A DNA stretch of 64,000 nt from Afifella pfennigii DSM 17143 (GCF_000688515.1 NZ_JHZK01000012.1:1-64000), one strand, 5' to 3'. Shown: positions 44,231-53,529, numbered from the stretch's first letter. The notes: generated by a model from the sequence alone, not told the origin. Translations and numbers: made by a program.

Positions 44231-45259
44231 TCAGTCGCCGGCAATGTCGACGACGACCTTGCCGATCCTGTCGGGATGCTCCAGCCGCGCCAGGGCGTCC
44301 TCGATGCGATCGAGGGGAAAGACGCTGTCGATACGCGGCGTGAGCGCGCCGGTCTGAAAGGCGGCGAGGAGCCGACGCAGCTCCTCCACGCTGCCGAGCG
44401 TGGAGCCATGCACGGATAGCTGGCGCACGAACAGGCGCTGAATCTCGGCGGAGGGATGGCCGCCCGTGGTGGCGCCGCAGGTGACGAGATGACCGCCGCG
44501 GCGCAGGCTGCGCAGCGACTGGCTCCAGCTCGCCTCCCCGGAATTGTCGATCACGACGTCGGCGCCCTCGCCGCCGGTCAGCGCCGCAACGGCCTTGACG
44601 ACATTCTCGCTGCGGTAGTCGACGACCTCAATGCCGAGGCTGCGAAAATGCGCCGACTTGGCCTCGCCCCCGGTGGTGGCGATCACCCTGGCACCTGCCA
44701 TCAGAGCAAGTTGGATGGCGGCGTAGGATACGCCCCCGGCCGCCCCCTGCACGAGCACCGTCGCGCCGGGATGGACCGGTGCCTTGCCGAAAACCATCCG
44801 CCAGGCGGTGAGATAGGCGACGCCGAGCGCGGCGGCCGCATAGATGTCGGCCGTGGCGGCCAGGGGCAGGAGCGAGGTCTGCGGGACCGCCAAGTACTGC
44901 GCAAAGGTGCCGTCGCGGTGCTCGCCGAAGATGCTGGCGCGCAGGCAAAGCGGCTGCTCTCCCGCCAGGCAGTGACGACAGCTTCCGCAGAAGACATACG
45001 GGTAGATGATGGCGCGCTCGCCTTTGCGAAAATGCGAATCGGCGTCGCATTCCAGCACCTCGCCGATCCCGTCGACGCCCATCGTCTGAGGCAGGCTATG
45101 GCTGATCCCGGCGCCGCTGTCGCGCATGTAGAGGTCGACGCGGTTGACCGAGGCGGCGATCATGCGCAGGAGAACGAAGCCCTGCGGCCTTTCCGGCTCT
45201 GGAATATCTACGACCCGAACGCCGCCGCGCCCCCGCTCCATCAGCCTGACAGCCTGCAT
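44231..45259 (-). CDS. Zinc-type alcohol dehydrogenase (MDR family)
   Basis: A 342-residue medium-chain dehydrogenase/reductase. The structural zinc loop is intact (CGSCRHCLAGEQPLC), an early catalytic-domain motif reads GVDGIGEVLE, and the Rossmann motif is GAAGGVSYAAIQLALMAGARV. The usual catalytic-site Cys is replaced by Asn-Arg-Val-Asp (ASVNRVDLY), as in quinone-reductase-like MDRs, so NAD(P)H-dependent reduction of an enone or ketone is possible. Divergent from the acyl-CoA dehydrogenase gene and preceded by a site like those near the MarR gene, so it likely belongs to the same regulon. Confidence 0.82.
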   Translation of the reverse strand: MQAVRLMERGRGGVRVVDIPEPERPQGFVLLRMIAASVNRVDLYMRDSGAGISHSLPQTMGVDGIGEVLECDADSHFRKGERAIIYPYVFCGSCRHCLAGEQPLCLRASIFGEHRDGTFAQYLAVPQTSLLPLAATADIYAAAALGVAYLTAWRMVFGKAPVHPGATVLVQGAAGGVSYAAIQLALMAGARVIATTGGEAKSAHFRSLGIEVVDYRSENVVKAVAALTGGEGADVVIDNSGEASWSQSLRSLRRGGHLVTCGATTGGHPSAEIQRLFVRQLSVHGSTLGSVEELRRLLAAFQTGALTPRIDSVFPLDRIEDALARLEHPDRIGKVVVDIAGD

Positions 45260-45286
45260 CGCCCGCTCCCTTGTTATGGCTTATAC

Positions 45287-45300
45287 GTAAATATATTTGC
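45287..45300 (-). promoter_or_regulatory. Candidate MarR operator 1
   Basis: GTAAATATATTTGC is a near-palindrome (12 of 14 positions symmetric) 28-41 bases ahead of the MDR gene start. It resembles the two other sites near the MarR gene. Confidence 0.45.
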
Positions 45301-45437
45301 TCAATTGGTGCAAGGGGCGGGTGCGATAGCCGATCCTCTGACCTTTCGTTCTTCGCAGCCTCCTATTGAGCTGCCGAAAAGGTAAACGGATGCCGCGAGC
45401 GAACGAATCCCGAACCGGATCCTGCCTTGCCAATAAC

Positions 45438-45451
45438 GACAATATATTGTC
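45438..45451 (+). promoter_or_regulatory. Candidate MarR operator 2 (perfect palindrome)
   Basis: GACAATATATTGTC is a perfect 14-bp palindrome 31 bases before the acyl-CoA dehydrogenase start, in the shared region with the MDR gene. Confidence 0.55.
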
Positions 45452-45481
45452 ATATATCGCATGCTTTGGCGGGAGGATTCC

Positions 45482-46651
45482 ATGGCTCTGGACCAGGAGA
45501 CGCGCGCGCAGCTGATCGCCGCGATCCGACGTTTTGTGAAAGAGCGGCTGATGCCGAACGAAGCGCGCGTCGCGCAAGAGGACGCGATCCCGCAGGAGAT
45601 TCTGACGGAGATGCGCGAGCTCGGCCTTTTCGGCATCTCCATCGGCGAGGAATATGGTGGCCTTGGTCTCAACATGGAGGAGGAGGCGCTGCTGATGTTC
45701 GAGCTCGGCCGGGCCGCGCCGGCCTTTCGCTCCGCCTTTGCGACCAATGTCGGCATCGGCTCGCAGGGCATCGCCCTCGACGGTACGGAAGAGCAGAAGG
45801 CGCGCTACCTGCCGCGCCTTGCTTCGGGAGAGCTGATCGGTTCCTTCGCTCTGACCGAACCGGATGTCGGCTCCGATGCCGCCAGCGTGCGCGCCACCGC
45901 CCGGCGCGAGGGCGATCACTACCTGCTCAACGGCACCAAGCGCTTCATTACCAACGCGCCGCAGGCGGGTCTGTTCACGGTGATGGCCCGCACCGATCCG
46001 CAGCGCCCCGGCGCGGCCGGCGTCTCAGCCTTTGCCGTGGAGGCCGGGGCGCCCGGCCTGACGACCGGGACGCCGGAGCGCAAAATGGGCCAGCAGGGCG
46101 CCCATATCTGCGACGTCATCTTCGAGGATTGCCGCGTCCCTGCGGAGGCCCTGATCGGCGGCGTGGAGGGCCGGGGCTTCAAGACGGCGATGAAGGTGCT
46201 CGACAAAGGGCGGTTACACATTGCCGCCTCCTGTGTCGGCCTCGCCGAGCGGATGATCGACGACATGCTCGCCTATGCGGTGGAGCGCCGGCAGTTCGGT
46301 CGCCCGATCGCCGAGTTCCAGCTTCTGCAGGCGATGTTCGCCGATTCGCGCGCGGAGGCCCTTGCGGCCCGCGCCATGGTGCTTGAGACCTCGCGCCGAC
46401 GCGACGCTGGCGAGGACGTCGGCGTGGAGGCAGCCTGCGCCAAGATGTTCGCCTCAGAGATGGTCGGCCGCGTCGCCGACCGCAATGTGCAGGTGCATGG
46501 CGGTGCGGGCTATATCCGCGAATACCGGGCCGAGCAGCTCTTCCGCGATGCGCGGCTCTTCCGCATCTACGAGGGAACGACGCAGATTCAGCAGGTCATT
46601 ATCGCCAAGGCGATGGTGGTCGAAGCGCGCGAGCGCGCCGGCTTGCTATAG
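45482..46651 (+). CDS. Acyl-CoA dehydrogenase
   Basis: A 389-residue FAD enzyme of the standard family: GSFALTEPDVGSDAASVR for FAD and substrate, DKGRLHIAA in the middle domain, FGRPIAEFQLLQ, and the catalytic Glu364 in IYEGTTQIQQ. It probably dehydrogenates a chain intermediate such as pimelyl-CoA or the cyclic CoA ester. Start at ATG 45482, with GGGAGGA upstream; an in-frame ATG at 45461 lies too close to the palindrome. Convergent with, and overlapping by six bases, the MarR gene. Confidence 0.88.
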   Translation: MALDQETRAQLIAAIRRFVKERLMPNEARVAQEDAIPQEILTEMRELGLFGISIGEEYGGLGLNMEEEALLMFELGRAAPAFRSAFATNVGIGSQGIALDGTEEQKARYLPRLASGELIGSFALTEPDVGSDAASVRATARREGDHYLLNGTKRFITNAPQAGLFTVMARTDPQRPGAAGVSAFAVEAGAPGLTTGTPERKMGQQGAHICDVIFEDCRVPAEALIGGVEGRGFKTAMKVLDKGRLHIAASCVGLAERMIDDMLAYAVERRQFGRPIAEFQLLQAMFADSRAEALAARAMVLETSRRRDAGEDVGVEAACAKMFASEMVGRVADRNVQVHGGAGYIREYRAEQLFRDARLFRIYEGTTQIQQVIIAKAMVVEARERAGLL

Positions 46652-47137
46652 GTGCGGCTCCGGATCGAGTGTCTTGAAGTTTTGCAAGAGCTTGTGAAGG
46701 TAATGCGTCATGTGGATGCGATCGGTAGTGGAGAACCCCTCCAGCGCGTCGCTGTAGAACTGGGATATCCGTGTCCGCAACTCGTTCTCCCACAGCATCT
46801 TTCCCTTGCGAGTCATGTGGATCAGGCGGCTGCGGCTGTCGCTGGGTGAGACGCTGCGCTCGATCAGGCCCTGGGCTTCCATGCGCGACAGGACACCGGT
46901 CAGGTTCTGCCGGCTGACAAGAAGGAACTTGGCCAGATCGCTGACGGCGATGCCGGCCTCGTAGCCTTCTCGCGACAAGGCGCCGAGCACCGCCCATTGC
47001 TGCGTGGTGACGCTGAAGTCGTCCAGCGCCTTGGTGCCGGTTTTATGCAACATATTTGCGCATTGGTAGAGCCGGAAGAAAAGCCGATTGCTCAGCTCGT
47101 CGAGGCGCGGCGCGGATTGTTCCGTGATTTCCATCAT
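46646..47137 (-). CDS. badR: MarR-family repressor, BadR-like
   Basis: A 163-residue MarR regulator with winged-helix DNA-binding core (VSDLAKFLLVSRQNLTGVLSRMEAQGLIERS) followed by the wing DSRSRLIHMT and C-terminal dimer helices. In Rhodopseudomonas palustris the MarR protein BadR represses badHI and responds to a CoA intermediate of the same pathway. Here the gene is divergent from badHI, which supports the same role; the symbol rests on this context. Confidence 0.78.
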   Translation of the reverse strand: MMEITEQSAPRLDELSNRLFFRLYQCANMLHKTGTKALDDFSVTTQQWAVLGALSREGYEAGIAVSDLAKFLLVSRQNLTGVLSRMEAQGLIERSVSPSDSRSRLIHMTRKGKMLWENELRTRISQFYSDALEGFSTTDRIHMTHYLHKLLQNFKTLDPEPHL

Positions 47138-47197
47138 TTGGCCAATATCTGCCTGCTTGCGCCGTCCGTCAACTCTCGGATGGTCTAGTTCATATGA

Positions 47198-47236
47198 GTA
47201 AATATCTTGACATAAAATACTGCGGCGCGCTAGGTT
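47198..47236 (+). promoter_or_regulatory. Promoter and candidate MarR operator 3 ahead of badH
   Basis: GTAAATATCTTGAC (47198-47211) resembles the other two operators and overlaps a consensus -35 TTGACA (47207-47212). A weaker -10 TAGGTT follows at 47231-47236 after 18 bases. Repressor binding here would block the badHI transcript. Confidence 0.5.
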
Positions 47237-47347
47237 TGCGAACGAGGGGCAAGGCGCGGAGAAGCGGCCGGTCCCCGCTGCGGGGCGAACAAGAACAGGG
47301 CTCTGTCAGCGCAAGAGATCACCGCGCGCGGAACGGGGAGCGAGTTG

Positions 47348-48115
47348 TTGAGGGGATTAGAAGGTAAAGTTGTTGTCGTAACCGGCGGCGCCGGCGGCAT
47401 CGGCAGCGAGACGTGCCGGCGTTTCGCCGAGGCGGGGGCGGCGGTCGCCGTGCTCGACCGCGACGAGGCTGCGGCTCGCACGCTTGCCGAGCGTATCGCC
47501 GGTACCGGCGCAAGCGGTGTGGCGGTCGGCGTCGATCTCACGGATTTGCCTGCCACGCAGGCGGCCGTGGCGGAGGTGGAGGAGGCGCTCGGGCCGATCG
47601 ACGTCCTCATCAACAATGCCGGCTGGGATGTCTTCACGCCGTTTCTGAAGAGCGAGCCCGATTTCTGGGCCAAGATTATCGACATCAACCTGCGCGGCGT
47701 GCTCAACGTCACCCATCCGGTGCTTAGCCGCATGGCTGAGCGCGGCTCGGGCCGGATCGTGTCGATCGCCTCCGACGCGGCCAGGGTCGGCTCTTCCGGG
47801 GAATCGGTCTATGCCGCCTGCAAGGCCGGGCTGATCGCGCTTTCCAAGACGCTCGCCCGCGAGCATGCGCGTCAAGGCATCACCTTCAACGTCGTCTGTC
47901 CGGGGGTGACGGCGACGGACATGCTGGAAGTCTTCCTGGAGGGCGCCGGCGACAAGGAGAAGCTGCGCACCGCCTTCACCCGCGCCGTGCCTATGGGCCG
48001 CCTCGGCCGGCCAGAGGATGTTCCCGGCGCGATCCTCTTCTTCGCCAGCGACGACGCGGCCTTTATCACCGGACAGGTGATATCCGTCTCCGGCGGCTTG
48101 ACGATGCATGGCTGA
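47348..48115 (+). CDS. badH: 2-hydroxycyclohexanecarboxyl-CoA dehydrogenase BadH (SDR)
   Basis: A 255-residue short-chain dehydrogenase: NAD motif TGGAGGIGSE, NNAGWDVFTPF and catalytic Ser-Tyr-Lys in SIASDAARVGSSGESVYAACK. The NAGWD and SDAARVGSSGE blocks are those of BadH, which oxidises 2-hydroxycyclohexanecarboxyl-CoA to the 2-keto form. The start is a TTG: 47348 puts GGGGAG seven bases upstream and matches the length of known BadH; a TTG at 47345 is the alternative. badI begins right behind its stop. Confidence 0.88.
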   Translation: MRGLEGKVVVVTGGAGGIGSETCRRFAEAGAAVAVLDRDEAAARTLAERIAGTGASGVAVGVDLTDLPATQAAVAEVEEALGPIDVLINNAGWDVFTPFLKSEPDFWAKIIDINLRGVLNVTHPVLSRMAERGSGRIVSIASDAARVGSSGESVYAACKAGLIALSKTLAREHARQGITFNVVCPGVTATDMLEVFLEGAGDKEKLRTAFTRAVPMGRLGRPEDVPGAILFFASDDAAFITGQVISVSGGLTMHG

Positions 48116-48125
48116 GGGCGGGGAC

Positions 48126-48911
48126 ATGGAATATCAGGACATTCTTTACAGCGTGCAGGACGGGGTGGCGTACGTCACCATCAACCGCCCGGACAAATAC
48201 AACGCCTTTCGCGGCAAGACCTGCGAAGAGCTGATCGCCGCCTTCAACACGGCCGGCTGGGACAAATCGGTCGGCGTCATCGTGCTCGCGGGCGCCGGCG
48301 ACAAGGCGTTCTGTACCGGCGGCGACCAATCCGCCCATGAAGGCCAGTATGACGGACGCGGCACGATCGGGCTGCCGATAGAGGAGCTGCATTCCATCAT
48401 CCGCGACGTGCCGAAGCCGGTGATCGCCAAGGTGCAGGGCTTCGCCATCGGCGGCGGCAACGTCCTGTGCACGATCTGCGACTTCACTATCGCGGGCCAG
48501 AAGGCCGTTTTCGGCCAGGTCGGCCCGAAGGTCGGCTCGGTCGATCCGGGCTTCGGCACTGCCTTTCTGGCGCGTGTCGTCGGCGAGAAGAAGGCCAGGG
48601 AAATGTGGTACCTGTGCCGGCGCTACTCGGCCGAGGAGGCACTGGCGATGGGGCTGGTGAACGCCGTCGTGCCGAACGAAGAGCTCGATGCGGAAGTCGG
48701 GCGCTGGTGCGCCGACATCCTGGAGAAGAGCCCGACAGCGATCGCCATCGCCAAGCGCTCTTTCAACATGGACAGCGAGCATATCCGCGGCATCGCCGGA
48801 ATGGGGATGTACGCGCTCAGCCTCTACTACGACACCGAAGAAAGCAAAGAGGGCGGCAAAGCGTTCAAAGAGAAGCGCAAGCCCGATTTCCGCAAATTCA
48901 CCAAGCAATAA
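48126..48911 (+). CDS. badI: 2-ketocyclohexanecarboxyl-CoA hydrolase BadI (ring-opening)
   Basis: A 261-residue crotonase-fold enzyme closely resembling BadI: NRPDKYNAFRGKTCEELI, GAGDKAFCTGGDQSAHEGQY, GFAIGGGNVLCTICDF, GQVGPKVGSVDPGFGTAFLA and RSFNMDSEH. BadI is related to MenB and cleaves the 2-ketocyclohexane ring with water to give pimelyl-CoA. ATG 48126 aligns with the family N-terminus; an ATG at 48108 overlaps the badH stop and would add six residues. Key catalytic residues of the MenB/BadI group appear present. Confidence 0.92.
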   Translation: MEYQDILYSVQDGVAYVTINRPDKYNAFRGKTCEELIAAFNTAGWDKSVGVIVLAGAGDKAFCTGGDQSAHEGQYDGRGTIGLPIEELHSIIRDVPKPVIAKVQGFAIGGGNVLCTICDFTIAGQKAVFGQVGPKVGSVDPGFGTAFLARVVGEKKAREMWYLCRRYSAEEALAMGLVNAVVPNEELDAEVGRWCADILEKSPTAIAIAKRSFNMDSEHIRGIAGMGMYALSLYYDTEESKEGGKAFKEKRKPDFRKFTKQ

Positions 48912-48940
48912 ACCGTTCATGACAGCGGAGGGAGGAAGTA

Positions 48941-50170
48941 ATGTTGATGAAGAAGGTTGCAGCTAGGATTGTGTTGGCGGCGGCGGCGGCCGGGGTCGCC
49001 GGCGCGGCCTGGGCCGAGGACGGGCCGATCAAGGTCGGCTTTGTCGGCGGGCTCACAGGGGCCTGCGCGGCGCTGGTGGAAGACGAGCTGAATGCCGTGC
49101 GCATGGGCGTGGACGAGCTCAATGCGGCGGGCGGCATTCTCGGCCGGCAGGTGGAACTCGTCGTTCGCGATAGCCAAACCAAACCCGACGAGGGTGCCAA
49201 ACAGTCCCGCGAACTCATCGTCGGGGAGGACATCGACCTACTCACCGGCGTGTGCTCGTCCTCTGTCATGCTGGCGATGACGGCCGTCTCCAAAGAGCTG
49301 AAGGTGCCGTTCTACTCCGCTATCGGCTCCACGCAGAAGGCCAATGTGGAAGCCTACCAGCCCTATTTCTGGCAGGTTCAGGCCAACGCCACCATGGAAG
49401 CCGTCGCGGCGGCCGAATATGTCGCGAAGAAACCTGAGTGGCGACGCATCGTCCCGATGGGCTTCGACTACGAATGGGGTCACAGCTCGGTCGACGCCTT
49501 CACGACGCATCTGAAGAAGCTGCGTCCTGAGATCGAGATCACCGATCCGATCTTTCCGAAGGTCGGCGAGGCCAACATGGCCCCCTACATTACCGCCGCC
49601 CTGGCCAAGCAACCCGATGCGATCTTCGCCGCGGTGTTCGGCGGCGGATTGGCGAGCCTCATCAAGCAGGGCCAGGGCTATGGCATGTTCGAGCGCTCCA
49701 ACCTCGTCACCCTGCTGACGGTGGACGCCCTGCAGTCCATGGGCGACGCCATGCCCAAGGAGCGCGTCTTCGGCGTGGCGCGTGCGCCCTTCTTCGCCAT
49801 CGAGGACAGCGAGGACGCCCGCGCCTTCATCGCGCATTATCGCAGCAAGTACGGCGAGTATCCGACCGACTGGTCCATCAACGGCTATGACGGCCTAATG
49901 TTCTACGCCGCAGCAGCGGAGGCGGCCGGAAGCGTGGAGCCGGATGCGCTGATGAAGGCGGTGCACGAAATCACCTTTGACGGGCTGCGCGGCAACGCGC
50001 TCAAGGTGCGCGCCTTCGACGGCCAGATGAACGCCCCGTCCTATGTCGGCGAGGTGAGCTTTGAGGACGGCTACGACTTCGCGATCATGAAGAACGTGGA
50101 GGTCTATGCGGGCGAGGCGCTGATGTGGCCGGAGGAGACCATCCAGGCCGCGCGCGACGCCGCCAAGTAG
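48941..50170 (+). CDS. ABC transporter substrate-binding protein (LivK type), probably for CHC or related acid
   Basis: A 409-residue periplasmic-binding protein of the Peripla_BP_6 group. Signal peptide ~1-24 (MLMKKVAARIVLAAAAAGVA, cleavage after AWA), then IKVGFVGGLTGACAA and GRQVELVVRDSQTKPDEG, typical of LivK-like proteins. GGAGGGAGGAAG precedes the ATG. It heads a complete five-gene importer inside the CHC cluster, so it likely binds an alicyclic or aromatic carboxylate; the ligand cannot be read from sequence. Confidence 0.85.
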   Translation: MLMKKVAARIVLAAAAAGVAGAAWAEDGPIKVGFVGGLTGACAALVEDELNAVRMGVDELNAAGGILGRQVELVVRDSQTKPDEGAKQSRELIVGEDIDLLTGVCSSSVMLAMTAVSKELKVPFYSAIGSTQKANVEAYQPYFWQVQANATMEAVAAAEYVAKKPEWRRIVPMGFDYEWGHSSVDAFTTHLKKLRPEIEITDPIFPKVGEANMAPYITAALAKQPDAIFAAVFGGGLASLIKQGQGYGMFERSNLVTLLTVDALQSMGDAMPKERVFGVARAPFFAIEDSEDARAFIAHYRSKYGEYPTDWSINGYDGLMFYAAAAEAAGSVEPDALMKAVHEITFDGLRGNALKVRAFDGQMNAPSYVGEVSFEDGYDFAIMKNVEVYAGEALMWPEETIQAARDAAK

Positions 50171-50232
50171 AACCGTCAAGACATCGCCCTCCGGCTGTCG
50201 GGCTCCGACGCCGGAGGGCAACGGTAACGTTC

Positions 50233-51105
50233 ATGATCCTTGTCCAACTCGTCAACGGGCTGATGGAAGGCATGATGCTCTTCCTCATCGCCTCGGGCCT
50301 GACACTGATCTTCGGTGTCTCGCGCATCATCAACTTCGCGCACGGCTCGCTCTACATGCTGGGTGCCTTCCTCACCTGGCAATTGGTGCCGCTGCTGGCA
50401 CCTGGAACGGTCGCGGGCTTTTTTGGCGCCGTGCTCCTCTCGGCGGTCCTCGTGGCCGTGATAGGGACCATCTTCGAGATGCTGATCCTGCGCCGCATCT
50501 ACGGCGCGGACACCCTGATGCAGCTCATCATCACCATCGCGCTCGTCTTCATTCTGCGCGATGCGGTGCGAACCATCTGGGGCCCCAACAGCCTCTCCGT
50601 ACCGATGCCGGACGCCATGATGGGCGCCCTGGTCATCGGCGACAACTTCTTCCCGATCTTCCCCTTCGTCATCTTCGGCGCCGGCCTGGTCGTGGTGCTG
50701 GCGATGATCCTCGTCATCCACTTCACGCGCGCCGGCATCCTCCTGCGCGCCGCGACCGACGATCGAGGCATGGCCAGCCTTCTGGGCGTCAACGAGAAGC
50801 TGGTTTTCACGCTGGTCTTCGCGGCCGGCTGCTTCCTGGCCGGCCTCGCCGGCGGCATGGCCGCGCCCTACGGCGACGTGAACTATCTCCTCGATACGAC
50901 GGTGATCGTCTCCGCCTTCATCGTTTGCGTCATCGGCGGCCTGGGCAATCTCTACGGCGCGCTGGCAGGTGCCATGGTCGTGGGAGTCACCAAGGCGATG
51001 GGGGTGATGTTCTTCCCGCGCCTGGCCATGGTGCTGATCTTCCTGATCATGGCCGCGGTCCTGGTCGCCCGCTCGCTCGGCCGCCAGGCAGGGCCAGCGC
51101 GATGA
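50233..51105 (+). CDS. ABC transporter permease (LivH type)
   Basis: A 290-residue permease with about eight membrane helices: LFLIASGLTLIFGVSRIINF with the family motif INFAHGSLYMLGAF, and the conserved loop RAGILLRAATDDRGMASLLG. Start ATG 50233 follows the binding-protein gene by 62 bases. Couples to the LivM homologue by ATGA at 51102-51105. First channel subunit of the importer. Confidence 0.9.
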   Translation: MILVQLVNGLMEGMMLFLIASGLTLIFGVSRIINFAHGSLYMLGAFLTWQLVPLLAPGTVAGFFGAVLLSAVLVAVIGTIFEMLILRRIYGADTLMQLIITIALVFILRDAVRTIWGPNSLSVPMPDAMMGALVIGDNFFPIFPFVIFGAGLVVVLAMILVIHFTRAGILLRAATDDRGMASLLGVNEKLVFTLVFAAGCFLAGLAGGMAAPYGDVNYLLDTTVIVSAFIVCVIGGLGNLYGALAGAMVVGVTKAMGVMFFPRLAMVLIFLIMAAVLVARSLGRQAGPAR

Positions 51106-52067
51106 TGGCGCGTCTTGCGCGCGCGGAGATGCCGCGCCTCCGCCAGATGCTCTTCGTCGCGGGCGCCGTTGCCGCGCTGGAGGCGGTGAACCGGCTCACC
51201 GGGGTCAGCGGCTCGCTGCTGGTGGCGGAGATCATCATCATGATGGTGTTCGCCTCCAGCCTGAACCTGCTCATGAGCTTCGGCCACATGGTCTCCTTCG
51301 GTCATGCCGCCTATTTCGGGCTGGGCTCCTACGGCTTTGCGCTGGCGATCACACGCTTCGACGTGCCGGCCGAGGCGGCGCTTGTCTTCGGCCCGCTCCT
51401 GGCCGGGATCGGCGGCCTCGTCTTCGGGGCGCTCTGCGTGCGCCTTACCGAGATCTATTTCGCCATGCTGACCCTGGCCTGCGCCCAGATCACCTATACC
51501 GTGCTCTTTCAATGGTACGATTTTACCGGCGGCGATACCGGGCTCACCGGCTTCATGACGCCGCGCTTCGGGCTGAGCGAGGCGAACTTCGCCTCGGCCG
51601 CCATGGTGCTGGCGCTCGTGTGCCTCTACGTCTTGTGGCGTGTCGTCCATTCACCCCTCGGCCTTGCCATCCGCTCGGTTGGCCAAGACCGCTATCGCGC
51701 CGAGGCGCTCGGCCTCAGCCCGCGCCGGGTGCAACTGGTGGCCTTCGTGATCTCGGCTTTCTTCGCCGGCGTCGCCGGCACCCTGTTCGCGGTGTTTCAC
51801 GGCAATGCGTTCCCGGACTACGCCGGGCTCGGCTTCACCCTGGACGCGCTCATCATGGTCGTGCTCGGCGGCCTCAACAGCTTCCTCGGCGGGGTTTGGG
51901 GAGCGCTCGTCTACACGCTCCTGAAGAACTTTGTGCCGCTGATGACCGCGCATTGGGAGCTCATTCTCGGCCTTATCCTGCTGGCGATCGTCCTCGTCAT
52001 GCCGCACGGGCTCGCCGGTGGCGTCAAACGCCTCGCCGGGATGCTGGGGTGGGGGGCGCTGCGATGA
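51102..52067 (+). CDS. ABC transporter permease (LivM type)
   Basis: A 321-residue permease with about nine membrane helices. LivM features are visible: MSFGHMVSFGHAAYFGLGSY, LTEIYFAMLTLACAQI and SPLGLAIRSVGQDRYRAEALG, plus FVISAFFAGVAGTLFA. The second channel subunit. Start at ATG 51102 (overlap with livH stop), preceded by a GC-rich but weak ribosome-binding site, so translation is probably coupled. Confidence 0.9.
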   Translation: MMARLARAEMPRLRQMLFVAGAVAALEAVNRLTGVSGSLLVAEIIIMMVFASSLNLLMSFGHMVSFGHAAYFGLGSYGFALAITRFDVPAEAALVFGPLLAGIGGLVFGALCVRLTEIYFAMLTLACAQITYTVLFQWYDFTGGDTGLTGFMTPRFGLSEANFASAAMVLALVCLYVLWRVVHSPLGLAIRSVGQDRYRAEALGLSPRRVQLVAFVISAFFAGVAGTLFAVFHGNAFPDYAGLGFTLDALIMVVLGGLNSFLGGVWGALVYTLLKNFVPLMTAHWELILGLILLAIVLVMPHGLAGGVKRLAGMLGWGALR

Positions 52068-52825
52068 CGCAACTGCGTTCAGACCTGATCCTGACGGCGC
52101 GCGGCCTGCGCAAGACCTACGGTCAGTTCGTGGCGCTCAACGACGTGAATTTTGATCTGAGGGGCGGCGAGAAACACGCTCTGATCGGACCGAACGGGGC
52201 CGGCAAGTCGACGTTCATCAGCTGTGTCGCCGGGCAGCTGCCGGGCGTTGAAGGGGCGGTCCTGTTCCGAGGCCGGGATATCGGCTCGCTGCGCCCGCAC
52301 CAGCTTGCGCATCGCGGCATCGGCCGGACCTTCCAGATCAGCCGGACCTTCCTGCAGATGACGGTCCTGGAAAACATGACCGCGGCCTATGTGATCGCCG
52401 CCGACAGTTGGACGAGCCTGCGCCGTCGCGTATTGGCGCGCCAGCAGGACAAGGCCGCCAACATGCTGCGCATCATCGGCCTGTCGCAGCGCGCCCACGA
52501 GCGCGTCCTGGATCTGCCCCTCGGCGAGCGCAAGCGGTTGGAGTTCGGAATGGCGTTGGCCGGCGATCCCGACCTGTTGCTGCTCGACGAGCCCACCGCC
52601 GGCATGAGCATCAAGGAGCGCCATCACCTGATGGACTTCGTGGCGGAGCGCATCGACGCGACGGGCAAGACGCTGCTCTTCGTGGAGCACGACATCGACG
52701 TGGTGCTGAAGATCGCCAGCCGCGTCACGGTGATGGTGCGCGGCGGCATCTTGGTGGAGGGAACGCCCGCCGAGATCGCCGCCAACAAGGAGGTGCAGGC
52801 CGTCTATCTCGGGGAGGCGCATTGA
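52064..52825 (+). CDS. ABC transporter ATP-binding protein (LivG type)
   Basis: A 253-residue ATPase with Walker A GPNGAGKST, a LPLGERKRLEFGMAL signature in place of LSGGQ, Walker B LLLLDEPTAGM and the switch His in VEHDID. The LivG branch shows TFQISRTF. Coupled by overlaps to livM and livF. The ABC signature here reads LPLGERKR, a known LivG variant. Confidence 0.92.
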   Translation: MTQLRSDLILTARGLRKTYGQFVALNDVNFDLRGGEKHALIGPNGAGKSTFISCVAGQLPGVEGAVLFRGRDIGSLRPHQLAHRGIGRTFQISRTFLQMTVLENMTAAYVIAADSWTSLRRRVLARQQDKAANMLRIIGLSQRAHERVLDLPLGERKRLEFGMALAGDPDLLLLDEPTAGMSIKERHHLMDFVAERIDATGKTLLFVEHDIDVVLKIASRVTVMVRGGILVEGTPAEIAANKEVQAVYLGEAH

Positions 52826-53529
52826 TGCTGCGCCTGGAGAACGTTCACGCCTCCTACGACAAGAGCGAAGCGTTGCGCGGCATCGATCTCAGTGTGACGC
52901 CGGGCGAGGTGGTCTGCCTCATCGGACGAAACGGCGTCGGCAAGACCTCCACCATGCGCGCCATCGTGCAGGACCAGATCACCGTCACGCAGGGGCGGGT
53001 GAGCTTCGAAGACAGCGACCTTGTCGGGCTGAGGCCCTACCAGATCGTCCGTCGCGGGGTCGGCTATGTCCCGGAGGACCGGCGCGTCTTCCAGTCGCTT
53101 TCCGTCCTTGAGAACCTGCGCGTGCCAAGCGCGAAAGCTGCGGGACGCCGACAATGGTCGCTCGACGACGTCTTCGCGCTGTTCCCCCAGCTGTACGAGT
53201 ACCGCAGGCGTACCGCCGGCGTGATGAGCGGCGGCGAGCAGCAGATGCTGTCGATCGCTCGCTCGCTGCTCACCAATCCGCGGCTGTTGCTTCTCGACGA
53301 GCCGCATGAGGGCCTCGCTCCCAAGGTCGCTGAGGAGGTGGTCGGGGCCATCATCGAACTGAAGGCCGAAGGTGTGGCCATGCTCGTCTCCGAGCAGGCG
53401 CTGCACACCATCCGCCGCTGCGCCGACCGCGTCTATGTCGTCGATCGCGGGCAAACCGTCTGGGATGGCACGGTGGAGGAATTCTATGCCCATCCCGAGA
53501 TCACCGAGAAATACCTGATGGTCCAGTAG
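52825..53529 (+). CDS. ABC transporter ATP-binding protein (LivF type)
   Basis: A 234-residue ATPase: Walker A GRNGVGKTS, signature MSGGEQQMLSIARSL, Walker B LLLLDEPHEGLAP (His replaces the usual Ser/Thr after DEP) and LVSEQALHTI at the switch, where Gln replaces the usual His, as is normal for LivF proteins. It begins inside the livG stop (TGATG). Last gene of the importer. Confidence 0.92.
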   Translation: MLRLENVHASYDKSEALRGIDLSVTPGEVVCLIGRNGVGKTSTMRAIVQDQITVTQGRVSFEDSDLVGLRPYQIVRRGVGYVPEDRRVFQSLSVLENLRVPSAKAAGRRQWSLDDVFALFPQLYEYRRRTAGVMSGGEQQMLSIARSLLTNPRLLLLDEPHEGLAPKVAEEVVGAIIELKAEGVAMLVSEQALHTIRRCADRVYVVDRGQTVWDGTVEEFYAHPEITEKYLMVQ

